DNA of 46,172 nucleotides from Eubacterium sp. (GTDB lineage: Bacteria > Bacillota > Clostridia > Lachnospirales > Lachnospiraceae): NCBI GenBank assembly GCA_022796875.1, contig JAAWJJ010000021.1, forward strand, positions 1-46,172. Direction: 5' to 3'. The notes beneath the pieces are model-generated. The model saw nothing but the letters and a program-made list of their open reading frames with translations. It was not told the origin of the DNA and searched no databases. A program made the position numbers and the translations under genes. This document shows, piece after piece, positions 8,740 through 17,113 of the stretch (position 1 is the first letter of the stretch; each line of letters opens with the position of its first letter).

Positions 8740-8768
8740 ATTATTACATTTTTTCCCGAATTTGTCAA
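8740..8768 (-). promoter_or_regulatory. Sigma-A type promoter of the HPr-like gene
   Basis: On the minus strand TTGACA (8763-8768) is followed after 16-17 bases by TAATAAT (about 8740-8746). Distance to the HPr-like start is about 120 bases, giving a long AT-rich leader that contains the 20-bp palindrome. Confidence 0.7.
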
Positions 8769-8971
8769 CAACTGTATTTCAGAAAATGCGATTTTGTCAA
8801 AAATGCAAAAATATCATTAAAATCAGGGCAATTTTACCCAAAATGCCAAAAATATTGGCAAACAATTCAAACCTTATTGCAAAAATAAACGGAGAATTGT
8901 AGGTTAATCACCAAAAAATTTGTTTTTTTGACCGATTCGGTTCTATTAAGCGCCTCTTGTATATCCGATCA
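8769..8971. other. AT-rich non-coding stretch upstream of the HPr-like promoter
   Basis: No gene is visible. It is dominated by A- and T-runs with a recurrent CAAAAATGCAAAAAT-like texture. TGCCAA (8844-8849) and TTGGCA (8855-8860) form a 6-bp inverted repeat with a 5-base spacer. A second TTGACA on the minus strand, with a poor -10, could be an additional upstream promoter. No convincing terminator for the unknown gene ending at 8972 was found. Confidence 0.5.
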
Positions 8972-9724
8972 TCAATGACAAATTTCCAAATAATACAAGG
9001 TAAGCAGGTTTTCAAACAAATTGGCTGCCGTCTGGTCTTTTTGTATTTTTGCCGCTTTCAGGGCGTCTTTTTTCTCTAACGGTCCGATTTCGGCAAAATC
9101 AATTTCATCCTCCACAATCTCATAGGCATAGGTAACATCATCCCGTTCTTTTTCCAATCCCACTGACAAAGAGTGATAAATAATAAAAACCTGACGGGTA
9201 ATATCGATCATTTCCGGATAAAGTTCGTCTGCATCAATAAAATTGATCTCTTCTTTTACATCCTCCGTTTTTGAACGGAGCAGAAAGAACTTCCTTTCCA
9301 CCGGAATCGACATTTGCTCCAGCCATTTGTCTATCCATTCGACCGTCTGAGCAAGATACTCCTCAAATTGTTGGCTTTTATGGACTCTCTCTACCTTTTT
9401 TACCAGCAAAAGCTGTTTCAAACAGCTGAGATAAAAATAATCTACAACCCATTTGTTGGATGCATTCTTAATTTTGCAGGAAGCGGAAAAATCATGGATA
9501 CGGGCCAAAATGATCCGGCGGTTAAACGCATCGTCGCCCATCCCTTTTTGCAGAATCTTCAAAAACTCATCTTCGCTTAAAGGATCGGAACTCAGCATTT
9601 TCCCCATCGCCACATGCATCTTATCCTCGATAAACGTACGGATCTCCTCCATAAAAAGCTTTTCAAACAGCTCCGGAGAAACTTCTGCCACCAATTCGGC
9701 ATAAAAATCATTCGTATATTCCAT
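8972..9724 (-). CDS. Hypothetical protein, 250 residues, acidic and helical
   Basis: I do not recognise this family. The protein is 250 residues, rich in Glu, Asp, Lys and aromatic residues, with no signal peptide, membrane segment or cysteine motif, and looks predominantly alpha-helical and cytoplasmic. An acidic stretch near residues 200-215 (IVEDEIDFAEIGPLEKKD) is the most distinctive part. GGGGGCGG lies upstream of the ATG at 9722-9724. It follows secDF on the same strand with a gap of about 98 bases that contains a duplicated copy of the secDF 3' end. Ordinary codon use and a clean full-length frame support a real gene; the function is unknown. Confidence 0.75.
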   Translation of the reverse strand: MEYTNDFYAELVAEVSPELFEKLFMEEIRTFIEDKMHVAMGKMLSSDPLSEDEFLKILQKGMGDDAFNRRIILARIHDFSASCKIKNASNKWVVDYFYLSCLKQLLLVKKVERVHKSQQFEEYLAQTVEWIDKWLEQMSIPVERKFFLLRSKTEDVKEEINFIDADELYPEMIDITRQVFIIYHSLSVGLEKERDDVTYAYEIVEDEIDFAEIGPLEKKDALKAAKIQKDQTAANLFENLLTLYYLEICH

Positions 9725-9760
9725 CTATCGTCCGCCCCCTGCTTTCTCTTACTTTGTTTT

Positions 9761-9838
9761 TACCTGATCTTATTTTATCCTGTTTAATTACCTGATCTAT
9801 CTCCGCGTTCTTTTGCCTGATCCTATTTTATCTTGTCA
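9761..9838 (-). repeat. Duplicated 25-bp segment spanning the secDF stop codon
   Basis: On the minus strand a 25-base segment running through the secDF TAG stop (about 9814-9838) recurs about 52 bases downstream (about 9761-9785) with three differences; both contain GATAAAATA then GATCAGG. A partial third copy (GATAGATCAGGTAA) lies between. The downstream copy ends just before the ribosome-binding region of the unknown gene. Confidence 0.7.
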
Positions 9839-12168
9839 TATCTTTTTGATTTTTTCTTTCCTTTTGCCGGATCTCCTTTTGCTATTGCGGAAAATTTTGC
9901 CCGACTGTCTTTCGTTTCAGTTTTATTTTCTACGGAAACTTCCTCTTTATCCGTCTTTTTATCATTTACTGCCGCCTGAGGCGTCTGATTTGTTTTCTCT
10001 GATTTTACCGGAATCGCAATCAGTTTATTTTTCCCGAAACGAAGACGGAATTCATACCACAAACCGGTAGCCACAGCGATAGAAGAATACGTACCGCTGA
10101 CAACGCCGACAATCAATGGCAGAGAAAAATCTTTAATCGTCGCCACACCAAATATATACAGCACAATGACCATAATTAATGTGGTAATGGAAGTATTGAT
10201 ACTTCTTGAAAGCGTCTGCGTAATACTTCTGTTGGCAACCTCCTTAACAGACTCCCTGTCTTTCACATGCGTATTGGCGATATTTTCACGGTACCGGTCA
10301 AATACGACAATCGTATCGTTGATCGAATAACCGATGATCGTCAGCATACACGCGATAAAAGTAGTCCCGACAGATATTCTGGTAAGCGCATAACAGGTCA
10401 GTACGATCAGAATATCATGAATCAGCGCAATAACCGCCGCGGACGCGAAACGCACGTCCTTAAACCGGAACCAGATATAGATCAGCATACAGATTGCTGC
10501 AATAATTACTGCCCAGAGCGCGTCGTTGCGCATCTCCGAACTGATCGTCGAACTGATACTTTCCGTTTCCATAGTATCTTCTGCTACGTTAAACTTTTCG
10601 ATTAGCGTCTGATTTAACGTTTCTCTTTCTTCTAATGTAAGAGTACGCGTTTTGATTACAATAGAATTGGAATCCTGTACTTTCTGGATCTGAATGTCAT
10701 TATCCCCCGTCACTTCCGATACTACCGGCACAATCTGAGCGTCAATTTCTTCCAGGGAGTAATCTTTTCCGAAATCTGCCGTTGTCGAAGTACCGCCGAC
10801 AAACTCAAGGCTGTAATTTAACGCTCTGTTTTCTTTTGCCCCGTGTACGCCCATGCTGCCAAAACCGATTACGATGATCGCAATGGAAATTGCAAGCATA
10901 ACATATCGCCTGCCAACAAAATTGATCGTCTTTCTCTCTTTCGCTTTACCGTACAATTTCGGATTCTGCGCTCCCAAGCCATGAAACGCCATCATTAAAA
11001 ACCGTGTGATCACAAGCGCGGTAAACATGGACAAAATAATACCGATCGCCAGTGTTGCCGCGAAACCTTTGACTGTACCGGAACCGCGTATTCCCAAAAC
11101 CGCAGCCGCTATCAACGTCGTAATATTCCCGTCCAAAATAGCGGATAACGCTTTCTGAAAACCTGCTTTAATCGCATTCTGCGTCGTTCTTCCCGCAGCA
11201 ATTTCCTCACGAATACGCGCGAAAATAATGACATTTGCGTCTACCGCCATACCGATCGACAGGATAATACCTGCAATACCCGGAAGCGTCAGTGTAACGT
11301 CAAATACATAAATGACGCTGACAACCAATGCCGTATACAATGCCAGCGCAATCGCTGCCACAACGCCAGGCACCGCATAAAAGACAATCATAAAGATCAT
11401 GACAATCACAAGTCCAATCGCCGCCGCTTTCAAACTGGTCGAAATCGCTTCCGTACCTAACTGCGCGCTGACTACCTCTGACTGCATTTCCTCTAATTCC
11501 ACGGACAGGGATCCGATACGGATCGCCGATGCCAGTTCCTCCGCCTCTTCAAAAGAACCCATACCCAGAATCTGCGCCGTTCCTCCGGTAATCGCGCTCT
11601 GCACCTCCGGATTACTGATAATTTCTTCGTCATAAACGATTGGCAGGCGTTTTCCGACGTTCGCAGATGTGACATCCGCAAATTTCTGCGCCGCCTCATC
11701 CGTCAGTTTCAATTCGACAACATATTCGTTTGTACCAACGGAATTTTGCGAACTTACGGCCTGTGCATCCTCCACATCCGTACCCGTCATAAACACTTCT
11801 CCGTCCGGAGTCTGAAACTCCAGAGAACCCGGTTTTCCCAGTTCCTCCAGAATCTTATTTGCATCGGATACTCCCGGTATTTCTACTACGATTCTGTCGT
11901 CGCCCCGCTGATATACCTGCGCCTCCGTACTGTAACCTTCTACACGGCGTTCCAGCTTGTTGATCGTATCACTCATATCCTCTGCGGACGGGGCGCCGTT
12001 TACTGCCTGATAAGTAATACTGACACCGCCTGCCAGATCCAGGCCCAATATGATATTACGGTCTTTTCCGGCTCCGCCTGACGAAAGAATTGTAAATGAG
12101 TAATAAGCCAGTCCCGCTAAAATTGCCGCAATAACCACGATTACCGCGATACTCTTTCCTTTTTTCAT
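9823..12168 (-). CDS. secDF: Protein translocase SecD-SecF fusion
   Basis: This membrane protein of 781 residues uses the proton motive force to help the Sec channel export proteins. The SecD half begins with a transmembrane helix, then DLAGGVSITYQA and a periplasmic-type P1 domain (to ~260), then membrane helices with the conserved GMAVDANVIIFARIREE. The SecF half (from ~410) has its own first helix, LEFVGGTSTTADFG, and the SecF signature YSINDTIVVFDRYREN. The C-terminus is a lysine-rich cytoplasmic tail. Twelve transmembrane helices are expected. The ATG at 12166-12168 is preceded by AGGAGGAAG. It sits 45 bases after scfB on the same strand, the usual clostridial neighbourhood of SCIFF genes. 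Its last codons belong to a short sequence that is duplicated downstream. Confidence 0.97.
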   Translation of the reverse strand: MKKGKSIAVIVVIAAILAGLAYYSFTILSSGGAGKDRNIILGLDLAGGVSITYQAVNGAPSAEDMSDTINKLERRVEGYSTEAQVYQRGDDRIVVEIPGVSDANKILEELGKPGSLEFQTPDGEVFMTGTDVEDAQAVSSQNSVGTNEYVVELKLTDEAAQKFADVTSANVGKRLPIVYDEEIISNPEVQSAITGGTAQILGMGSFEEAEELASAIRIGSLSVELEEMQSEVVSAQLGTEAISTSLKAAAIGLVIVMIFMIVFYAVPGVVAAIALALYTALVVSVIYVFDVTLTLPGIAGIILSIGMAVDANVIIFARIREEIAAGRTTQNAIKAGFQKALSAILDGNITTLIAAAVLGIRGSGTVKGFAATLAIGIILSMFTALVITRFLMMAFHGLGAQNPKLYGKAKERKTINFVGRRYVMLAISIAIIVIGFGSMGVHGAKENRALNYSLEFVGGTSTTADFGKDYSLEEIDAQIVPVVSEVTGDNDIQIQKVQDSNSIVIKTRTLTLEERETLNQTLIEKFNVAEDTMETESISSTISSEMRNDALWAVIIAAICMLIYIWFRFKDVRFASAAVIALIHDILIVLTCYALTRISVGTTFIACMLTIIGYSINDTIVVFDRYRENIANTHVKDRESVKEVANRSITQTLSRSINTSITTLIMVIVLYIFGVATIKDFSLPLIVGVVSGTYSSIAVATGLWYEFRLRFGKNKLIAIPVKSEKTNQTPQAAVNDKKTDKEEVSVENKTETKDSRAKFSAIAKGDPAKGKKKSKRYDKIK

Positions 12169-12213
12169 TTCCTGTTTTCTTCCTCCTGCTTTCTCCTGCT
12201 TTTCCTCTCCATA

Positions 12214-13572
12214 TTATAATGTTTCCATCTGCGCCGCTTTCAGCATGATCGCACATTCGATCCTTTTTTTCTGTAGCTCACAGCCGATTTCATAAACGCT
12301 GTTAATATCTTTATTAAAGTTATAGGAATTTGCCGCACAACCCCCGCTGCAATAAAACCGGGCAAAACATTCTCTGCATTTTTCTTTCGAATATACGTTA
12401 CAGGTTTTAAACTCAGACTGAAGCGGCGTATTCTCCACACCGGTAAACACCGTTCCCATTTTAAACTGCTCTTTCCCGACAAACTGATGGCACGGATACA
12501 AATCCCCCCACGGCGTAACCGCCAGATATTCGGTTCCGGAACCACAGCCTGATAAACGTTTGGCAACGCACGGTCCACCCTCTAAATCTATCATAAAATG
12601 GAAAAAATGAAAAGCTTTTTCGGTATTGATCCGTTTTGCCATTTCCGCCGCAAGTTTATCATACTCTGCAAAAATCTGTTCCAGGTCTTCATCGCGAATT
12701 GCATACGGATCTTCCGGAGCCGCCACGACCGGTTCCACGGAAATCTGTTGAAATCCAAGATCTGCCAGATGCAGCACGTCTTCCGCAAAATCCAGGTTAT
12801 TATGGGTAAAGGTTCCGCGAACATAATATTTTTCCTGATTCCGGCTGTCTGCAAACCGGATAAACTTCGGCACGATAATATCATAACTGCCATTCCCGTT
12901 CGGGAATGGACGCATCCTGTCATTGACCTCTTTGCGCCCGTCTATGCTTAATACCACGTTATCCATTTCGCGATTTGCAAATTCCATGACTTCGTCGGTG
13001 ATCAGAGTCCCGTTTGTCGTCAACGTAAAACGAAACCGTTTGCCATGCAGTCTTTCCTGCTCCCGGCCATACGCAACCAGTTGTTTTACTACTTCAAAAT
13101 TCATAAGCGGCTCTCCGCCAAAAAAATCTACTTCAAGATTTCTTCTGTTCCCGGAATTTGCAATCAAAAAGTCAAGCGCGGCTTTCCCGACTTCAAAACT
13201 CATAAACGCGCGCTCGCCGTGATATTCCCCTTCTCCGGCGAAGCAATACCGGCAGGCCAGATTACAATCGTGGGAAATATGCAGGCACAACGCCTTTACA
13301 ACAGTCGGCCGTTTTGTTACAACCGATATATAATCCTCATATTCGTCTTCCGTAAACAACAGGCCTTCTTTTTTTAACTGTCCGATCTCTTCTATCGCTT
13401 CTTCGATTTCCCGCGGCGGATATTTCCCGGATAATATGGCGGCGATCTCCTCTTTTTCGTGCTTCTCATACAATGCAACCGCTTCATAAACGACCTCATC
13501 TACGACATGAACGGCGCCGCTGTTCACATCCAGAACAATATTATATCCATTGTTCCTGTACTGGTGTACCAT
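12214..13572 (-). CDS. scfB: SCIFF peptide maturase, radical SAM/SPASM thioether-forming enzyme
   Basis: A 452-residue radical SAM enzyme that installs thioether bridges in the SCIFF precursor encoded just upstream. An N-terminal ~90-residue part (MVHQYRNNGYNIVLDVNSG) resembles the peptide-recognition domain. The radical SAM motif HDCNLACRYCF (CxxxCxxC) lies near residue 105. The C-terminal SPASM region carries several cysteines: SGCGSGTEY, LYPCHQF, FKTCN, KCRECFARFYCSGGCA. These would bind two auxiliary 4Fe-4S clusters. GAGGAGC precedes the ATG. Gene order TIGR04086 - scfA - scfB - secDF on one strand is the order I know from Clostridia. The substrate assignment rests on this context and on the matching precursor. 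Confidence 0.95.
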   Translation of the reverse strand: MVHQYRNNGYNIVLDVNSGAVHVVDEVVYEAVALYEKHEKEEIAAILSGKYPPREIEEAIEEIGQLKKEGLLFTEDEYEDYISVVTKRPTVVKALCLHISHDCNLACRYCFAGEGEYHGERAFMSFEVGKAALDFLIANSGNRRNLEVDFFGGEPLMNFEVVKQLVAYGREQERLHGKRFRFTLTTNGTLITDEVMEFANREMDNVVLSIDGRKEVNDRMRPFPNGNGSYDIIVPKFIRFADSRNQEKYYVRGTFTHNNLDFAEDVLHLADLGFQQISVEPVVAAPEDPYAIRDEDLEQIFAEYDKLAAEMAKRINTEKAFHFFHFMIDLEGGPCVAKRLSGCGSGTEYLAVTPWGDLYPCHQFVGKEQFKMGTVFTGVENTPLQSEFKTCNVYSKEKCRECFARFYCSGGCAANSYNFNKDINSVYEIGCELQKKRIECAIMLKAAQMETL

Positions 13573-13651
13573 CTTGCTCCTCGCTTTCCTTTTGACAGGC
13601 TGTTAATCAAACAACGCAAGACAGGCTGTCAAATCCGGCCTGTCCCGTACG

Positions 13652-13678
13652 AAAAGACCGCACGCGATGCATACGGTC
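13652..13678 (-). terminator. Hairpin between scfA and scfB, possible attenuator
   Basis: On the minus strand GACCGTATGC pairs with GCGTGCGGTC around a 3-base loop (10 pairs, two G-U wobbles), followed by TTTT. It lies about 100 bases after the scfA stop and 84 before scfB. A short T-run suggests partial termination, which would yield more precursor than enzyme. A second hairpin, GACAGGC/GCCTGTC (13620-13644), follows. Confidence 0.5.
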
Positions 13679-13780
13679 CTTTTCCTTTTATGCTTCATTT
13701 CCTGCTTTTCCCAAAACTTTTAAAAACCCTGTGCTTATACTGTGAGATCCAGTGTGCTGATATAACAGAAATTAAAGTTT

Positions 13781-13927
13781 TTATTTGTTGCTGTGTTCGC
13801 AGCTCTGGTTTCCTACCGTACAGGATGTCTTGCAGGCAGACTGGCAGGATGTCTGACATTCTCCGCAACCACCTTTTTTTACTGTATTTTGTAATTTTTT
13901 CGTATTTAATGTTTTAATATGTTTCAT
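13781..13927 (-). CDS. scfA: SCIFF ribosomal peptide precursor (six cysteines in forty-five)
   Basis: A 48-residue peptide precursor. The leader part is MKHIKTLNTKKLQNTVKKGG and the core has six cysteines at residues 21, 24, 28, 32, 36 and 43 (CGECQTSCQSACKTSC, then a last Cys in NQSCEHSNK). This is the hallmark of the SCIFF family, the substrate of ScfB, which forms Cys-to-Thr or other thioether links. AAGGAG lies 8 bases upstream of the ATG at 13925-13927. It ends with TAA at 13781-13783 and scfB follows 208 bases later. The role of mature SCIFF is not settled in the literature I know. The identification is very sure because precursor and maturase are adjacent. Confidence 0.95.
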   Translation of the reverse strand: MKHIKTLNTKKLQNTVKKGGCGECQTSCQSACKTSCTVGNQSCEHSNK

Positions 13928-14039
13928 TACGTTTTCTCCTTTCATGCATTTTTACACTTCATTATAGCATATCAAAACATTAATGAAAAGCTTTTTTTCA
14001 TCGCAAAATGAAGTAAAATCAAAGCAAAACCGTAACCGG

Positions 14040-14420
14040 TCAGCTTACCATTCCCCCTACCGTGGACGACGCCACACACATAATTACCGTAAGTACGGCA
14101 TGTTCCATATTTTCCAGCACATTATTTTTCATAATCACGGATACCGCAATCAGTATTGCAAAATACAGCACTCCCGCCAGAAATCCCCATGCAAATTTTT
14201 TTACTTTCATTTTTTTCCCTGCCAGAAATCCTCCCGTCAGGCCGCTGATCACATAGGTTAATATAATTCCGACCGTCACTACGCTTTCTTTTATTTCAAA
14301 TTTATAGAGCAAAAATGAAAGAAAGAATAATAATACCCCGGTCAGAATATACATTATAAGCAGCACCGTTATCATTCCGGATAATGCGCCGGTTTTTTTG
14401 TTCTCCTGTACCTGTTCCAT
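14040..14420 (-). CDS. TIGR04086-type four-helix membrane protein
   Basis: A 126-residue integral membrane protein with four predicted transmembrane helices: about residues 14-38, 47-66, 74-97 and 105-125. The pattern GLTGGFLAGKKMK and the C-terminal VIMCVASSTVGGMVS fit the TIGR04086 family, which in Clostridia commonly lies beside the SCIFF genes and secDF, exactly as here. AGGAGGG is placed 7-8 bases before the ATG. Its molecular function is unknown. An A/T-rich short hairpin (ATGAAAA/TTTTCAT near 13981-14000) and a TATAAT at about 13960 lie between it and scfA, so scfA may also have its own promoter. Confidence 0.85.
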   Translation of the reverse strand: MEQVQENKKTGALSGMITVLLIMYILTGVLLFFLSFLLYKFEIKESVVTVGIILTYVISGLTGGFLAGKKMKVKKFAWGFLAGVLYFAILIAVSVIMKNNVLENMEHAVLTVIMCVASSTVGGMVS

Positions 14421-14553
14421 AAAAATCCCTCCTGGTTCTTTGTATATTGTTGCAGCATCTATACTGGGGTTTCCTTTTTATTTGATGCTTCCTTACACTA
14501 ACATATGAGCGATACGGACTTTTTAGAACAAGCTGGCTCTTTTTTGGAAACTA

Positions 14554-14582
14554 TTGCAAAACCACGCCAGATACATTATAAT
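14554..14582 (+). promoter_or_regulatory. Sigma-A type promoter of the CNNM/CorC-type gene
   Basis: TTGCAA (14554-14559), a 17-base spacer and TATAAT (14577-14582). The predicted start near 14589 falls immediately before two stable hairpins, so the transcript begins with a structured leader of about 118 bases. Confidence 0.75.
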
Positions 14583-14591
14583 GAGCGGTAA

Positions 14592-14679
14592 GCAGCGCGG
14601 CTGTTTTACTGCCGCAGGCTGCATATAATGATTTTTTATATCGCGGAAAAAATAGTGCACTTTTCCGTGATGTAAAAAA
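14592..14679 (+). promoter_or_regulatory. Structured 5' leader with two hairpins upstream of the CNNM/CorC-type gene
   Basis: Hairpin 1: GCAGCGCGGC (14592-14601) pairs with GCCGC (14611-14615) and GCTGC (14618-14622), with a 2-base bulge. Hairpin 2: 14632-14650 pairs with 14661-14679, 19 consecutive pairs including two G-U wobbles, loop 14651-14660. The wobbles are G-U only in plus-strand RNA (they would be C-A on the other strand), favouring function as plus-strand RNA. A T-run precedes and an A-run follows hairpin 2, so it is not a terminator in either direction. It ends 13 bases before the GAGGTG ribosome-binding site. Confidence 0.65.
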
Positions 14680-14706
14680 AATATGAAATACATGAGGTGA
14701 TTATTT

Positions 14707-16008
14707 TTGGACACTGGTGACGCGATACGTCTGCTTGCACTTATTATTTTGGTTATTTTATCTTCCTTTTTTTCCTCTTCGGAAACGGCGCTTACGACAG
14801 TAAGCAAAATCCGAATGCGCACTTTAGCGGAAAACGGGGATAAACATGCCAAAATCGTTCTTTCTGTTACTTCTGATACCGGTAAAATGCTGAGCGCCAT
14901 TTTAATAGGAAACAATATTGTTAACCTTTCCGCTTCTTCCATTGCCACAACATTAGCGCTGAAATTATTCGGCAGTATGGGAGCAGGTATTGCCACCGGA
15001 CTGCTAACGCTCATCATACTGATTTTCGGTGAAATTTCCCCTAAAACCTACGCATCTATTTACGCAGATAAAATTGCGCTGAAATTTGCTCCGTTTTTTA
15101 AGACTTATATTCTGATACTCACGCCGGTTATTTTTATTATTAATATTCTGGCGCATGGATTTTTGCGCCTGTTTCGTGTCAATCCGAAAGACGCCGTTCC
15201 GGCCATCACGGAAGACGAACTGAAAACAATCGTGGATGTCAGCCACGAAAACGGCATCATTGAATCCGAAGAACGGGAAATGATCCAAAATGTTTTTGAT
15301 TTTGGCGACGCCCTTGCAAAAGAGATCATGATCCCGCGTATTGATATGGAATGTATCAGTATTGATAATACGTACGAAGAAATTATTCAGATATTCCGGG
15401 AAAATAAGTTCACCCGGCTTCCGGTTTACGAGAATACCACCGATAATGTCGTTGGTATTCTGAATATGAAAGACTTGCTGTTAGCAGAGGATACCACGCA
15501 CTTTTCCATCCGCAGCTTTTTGCGGGAGGCTTATTTTACTTACGAACACAAAAAGCTGGCTGAATTGTTTATAGAGATGCGCAAAAACTCCATCAATATG
15601 ACGATCGTTCTGGACGAATACGGTTCCACTGCCGGCCTGATCACACTGGAAGACCTGCTTGAGGAAATCGTCGGGGAAATCCGTGACGAATTTGACTTTG
15701 ACGAAGAAGATACACTGACCCGCATTGGCGACGGAGAATACCTCGTACTCGGCTCCATGAATCTGGAAGACCTGGGCGACGCCCTGGATGCGCCGCTGGC
15801 CTCGGAAGATTATGATTCCGTCGGCGGATACCTGCTGGAACAACTTGGCCATCTGCCTAAAATCGGAGAATCCATCACAACGGAAAGCGGTATTTTCCTC
15901 CGTGTGGAAAAAATGGATAAAAACCGGATCGAAAAAATGTACCTGCGGATGCCGGAACAGGAAAACCAGGAAGAGAACGAGGAAGAATCCTGTGTAAAAC
16001 AGAAATAA
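14707..16008 (+). CDS. CNNM/CorC-HlyC-type membrane transporter with CBS domains
   Basis: A 433-residue membrane protein of the CNNM (DUF21) group, in annotation often called a hemolysin-family protein; relatives move or sense Mg2+ and Co2+. Residues ~1-175 form the DUF21 membrane domain: [20 protein letters not shown], then [14 protein letters not shown] and [10 protein letters not shown]. Residues ~195-320 are a CBS pair beginning [11 protein letters not shown], with [15 protein letters not shown] and [20 protein letters not shown] CorC_HlyC C-terminal domain follows ([29 protein letters not shown]). The start is TTG at 14707-14709, because GAGGTG lies 8 bases upstream and no ATG or GTG is available nearby. 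The stop codon lies inside the first unit of a 22-bp tandem repeat. The structured leader suggests post-transcriptional control. Confidence 0.92.
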   Translation: MDTGDAIRLLALIILVILSSFFSSSETALTTVSKIRMRTLAENGDKHAKIVLSVTSDTGKMLSAILIGNNIVNLSASSIATTLALKLFGSMGAGIATGLLTLIILIFGEISPKTYASIYADKIALKFAPFFKTYILILTPVIFIINILAHGFLRLFRVNPKDAVPAITEDELKTIVDVSHENGIIESEEREMIQNVFDFGDALAKEIMIPRIDMECISIDNTYEEIIQIFRENKFTRLPVYENTTDNVVGILNMKDLLLAEDTTHFSIRSFLREAYFTYEHKKLAELFIEMRKNSINMTIVLDEYGSTAGLITLEDLLEEIVGEIRDEFDFDEEDTLTRIGDGEYLVLGSMNLEDLGDALDAPLASEDYDSVGGYLLEQLGHLPKIGESITTESGIFLRVEKMDKNRIEKMYLRMPEQENQEENEEESCVKQK

Positions 16009-16052
16009 ATCCTGTAAAAGCAGAACATAAATCCTGTGTAAACAGGAATAAA
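15987..16052 (+). repeat. 3 x 22 bp tandem repeat crossing the stop codon
   Basis: Three exact-length 22-bp units: 15987-16008, 16009-16030 and 16031-16052. Each begins ATCCTGT, has an inner CAG and ends in ATAA or ATAAA. Unit 1 is the last seven codons of the CNNM/CorC-type gene, ending in its TAA; units 2 and 3 are non-coding and lie upstream of asnA. Each unit can form a small CTGT/ACAG hairpin. Confidence 0.9.
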
Positions 16053-16095
16053 CATTATAAATAAGGATAAACAACTCATCAAGAAAGGAAAGACC

Positions 16096-17106
16096 ATGAA
16101 CCATTTAATTATCCCTGAAAACTATCAACCGGAACTTAATTTATACGACACGCAGACCGCGATAAAAACTGTAAAGGATTTCTTTCAGAACCTGTTAGCG
16201 GAACGTCTGAATTTAATGCGCGTATCCGCACCGCTTTTTGTAGATCCATCTTCCGGGTTAAATGACAACTTAAACGGCGTGGAACGTCCGGTATCTTTTG
16301 ACATTAAATATCAGGACGCCCGTGAGGCGGAAGTTGTCCATTCTCTGGCCAAATGGAAACGGTACGCCCTGAAACGCTACAACTTCTCTCACGGCGAAGG
16401 CCTGTACACGGACATGAACGCAATTCGCCGCGACGAAATCACAGATAATATCCATTCCCTGTTTGTGGACCAGTGGGACTGGGAAAAAATCATTACGCGT
16501 GAAGAGCGTACGATAGAAACATTACAAGAAACGGTAAAAACCGTTTACAAAGTACTGCGCAAAACGGAGAAATACATGTCTATCCGCTATGACTATATCC
16601 AGGAAATCCTGCCGCATGATATTTATTTCATTACTACGCAGGAATTGGAAAACATGTATCCGGAAGAAACGCCGTCGATGCGCGAATATTACCTTGCCAA
16701 AGAAAAAGGCGCTGTCTGCGTCATGCAGATCGGTGATAAACTTGCCTCTGGCCAGAAACATGACGGCCGTGCGCCGGACTATGACGACTGGAGTTTAAAC
16801 GCGGATATCATCGTATACTATCCGGTACTGGACATTGCGCTGGAACTTTCTTCCATGGGAATCCGCGTGGACAAAGACGCTCTTTTATCCCAATTGGAAA
16901 AAGCCGGCTGCCCGGAACGCGCGTCGCTCCCGTTCCAGAAAGCGGTCATTGACGGCACGCTTCCATTTACGATCGGCGGTGGTATCGGCCAATCGCGTAT
17001 TTGTATGTTTTTCTTAAGAAAAGCCCATATCGGAGAAGTACAATGTTCTTTGTGGGACAATGACATAGTAGAAGAAGCGGCAAAACATAATATCATTTTA
17101 TTGTAA
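16096..17106 (+). CDS. asnA: Aspartate-ammonia ligase (asparagine synthetase A)
   Basis: This cytoplasmic ligase makes asparagine from aspartate, ammonia and ATP (AMP-forming), in contrast to the glutamine-dependent AsnB. The 336 residues match the family. Visible family features are LMRVSAPLFVDPSSGLNDNLNG, RPVSFDIKY, VVHSLAKWKRYAL, the class-II-synthetase-like DMNAIRRDE, and a C-terminal IGGGIGQSRICMFFLRKAHIGE. AAAGGAAAG lies before the ATG. It may be read through from the CNNM/CorC-type gene 87 bases upstream, across the tandem repeat. A strong bidirectional hairpin terminator follows. No cofactor-binding riboswitch or T-box is visible in the short gap. Confidence 0.97.
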   Translation: MNHLIIPENYQPELNLYDTQTAIKTVKDFFQNLLAERLNLMRVSAPLFVDPSSGLNDNLNGVERPVSFDIKYQDAREAEVVHSLAKWKRYALKRYNFSHGEGLYTDMNAIRRDEITDNIHSLFVDQWDWEKIITREERTIETLQETVKTVYKVLRKTEKYMSIRYDYIQEILPHDIYFITTQELENMYPEETPSMREYYLAKEKGAVCVMQIGDKLASGQKHDGRAPDYDDWSLNADIIVYYPVLDIALELSSMGIRVDKDALLSQLEKAGCPERASLPFQKAVIDGTLPFTIGGGIGQSRICMFFLRKAHIGEVQCSLWDNDIVEEAAKHNIILL

Positions 17107-17113
17107 ATTCAAA

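Noticed and set aside
8622..8771. N-terminal extension of the HPr-like protein
   Set aside because: The extension covers the palindromic operator and lacks a ribosome-binding site, while AAGGAG supports the start at 8621.
14632..14679. Intrinsic terminator before the CNNM/CorC-type gene
   Set aside because: The hairpin is preceded by T and followed by A on the plus strand, and the same holds on the minus strand; no T-run follows in either direction.
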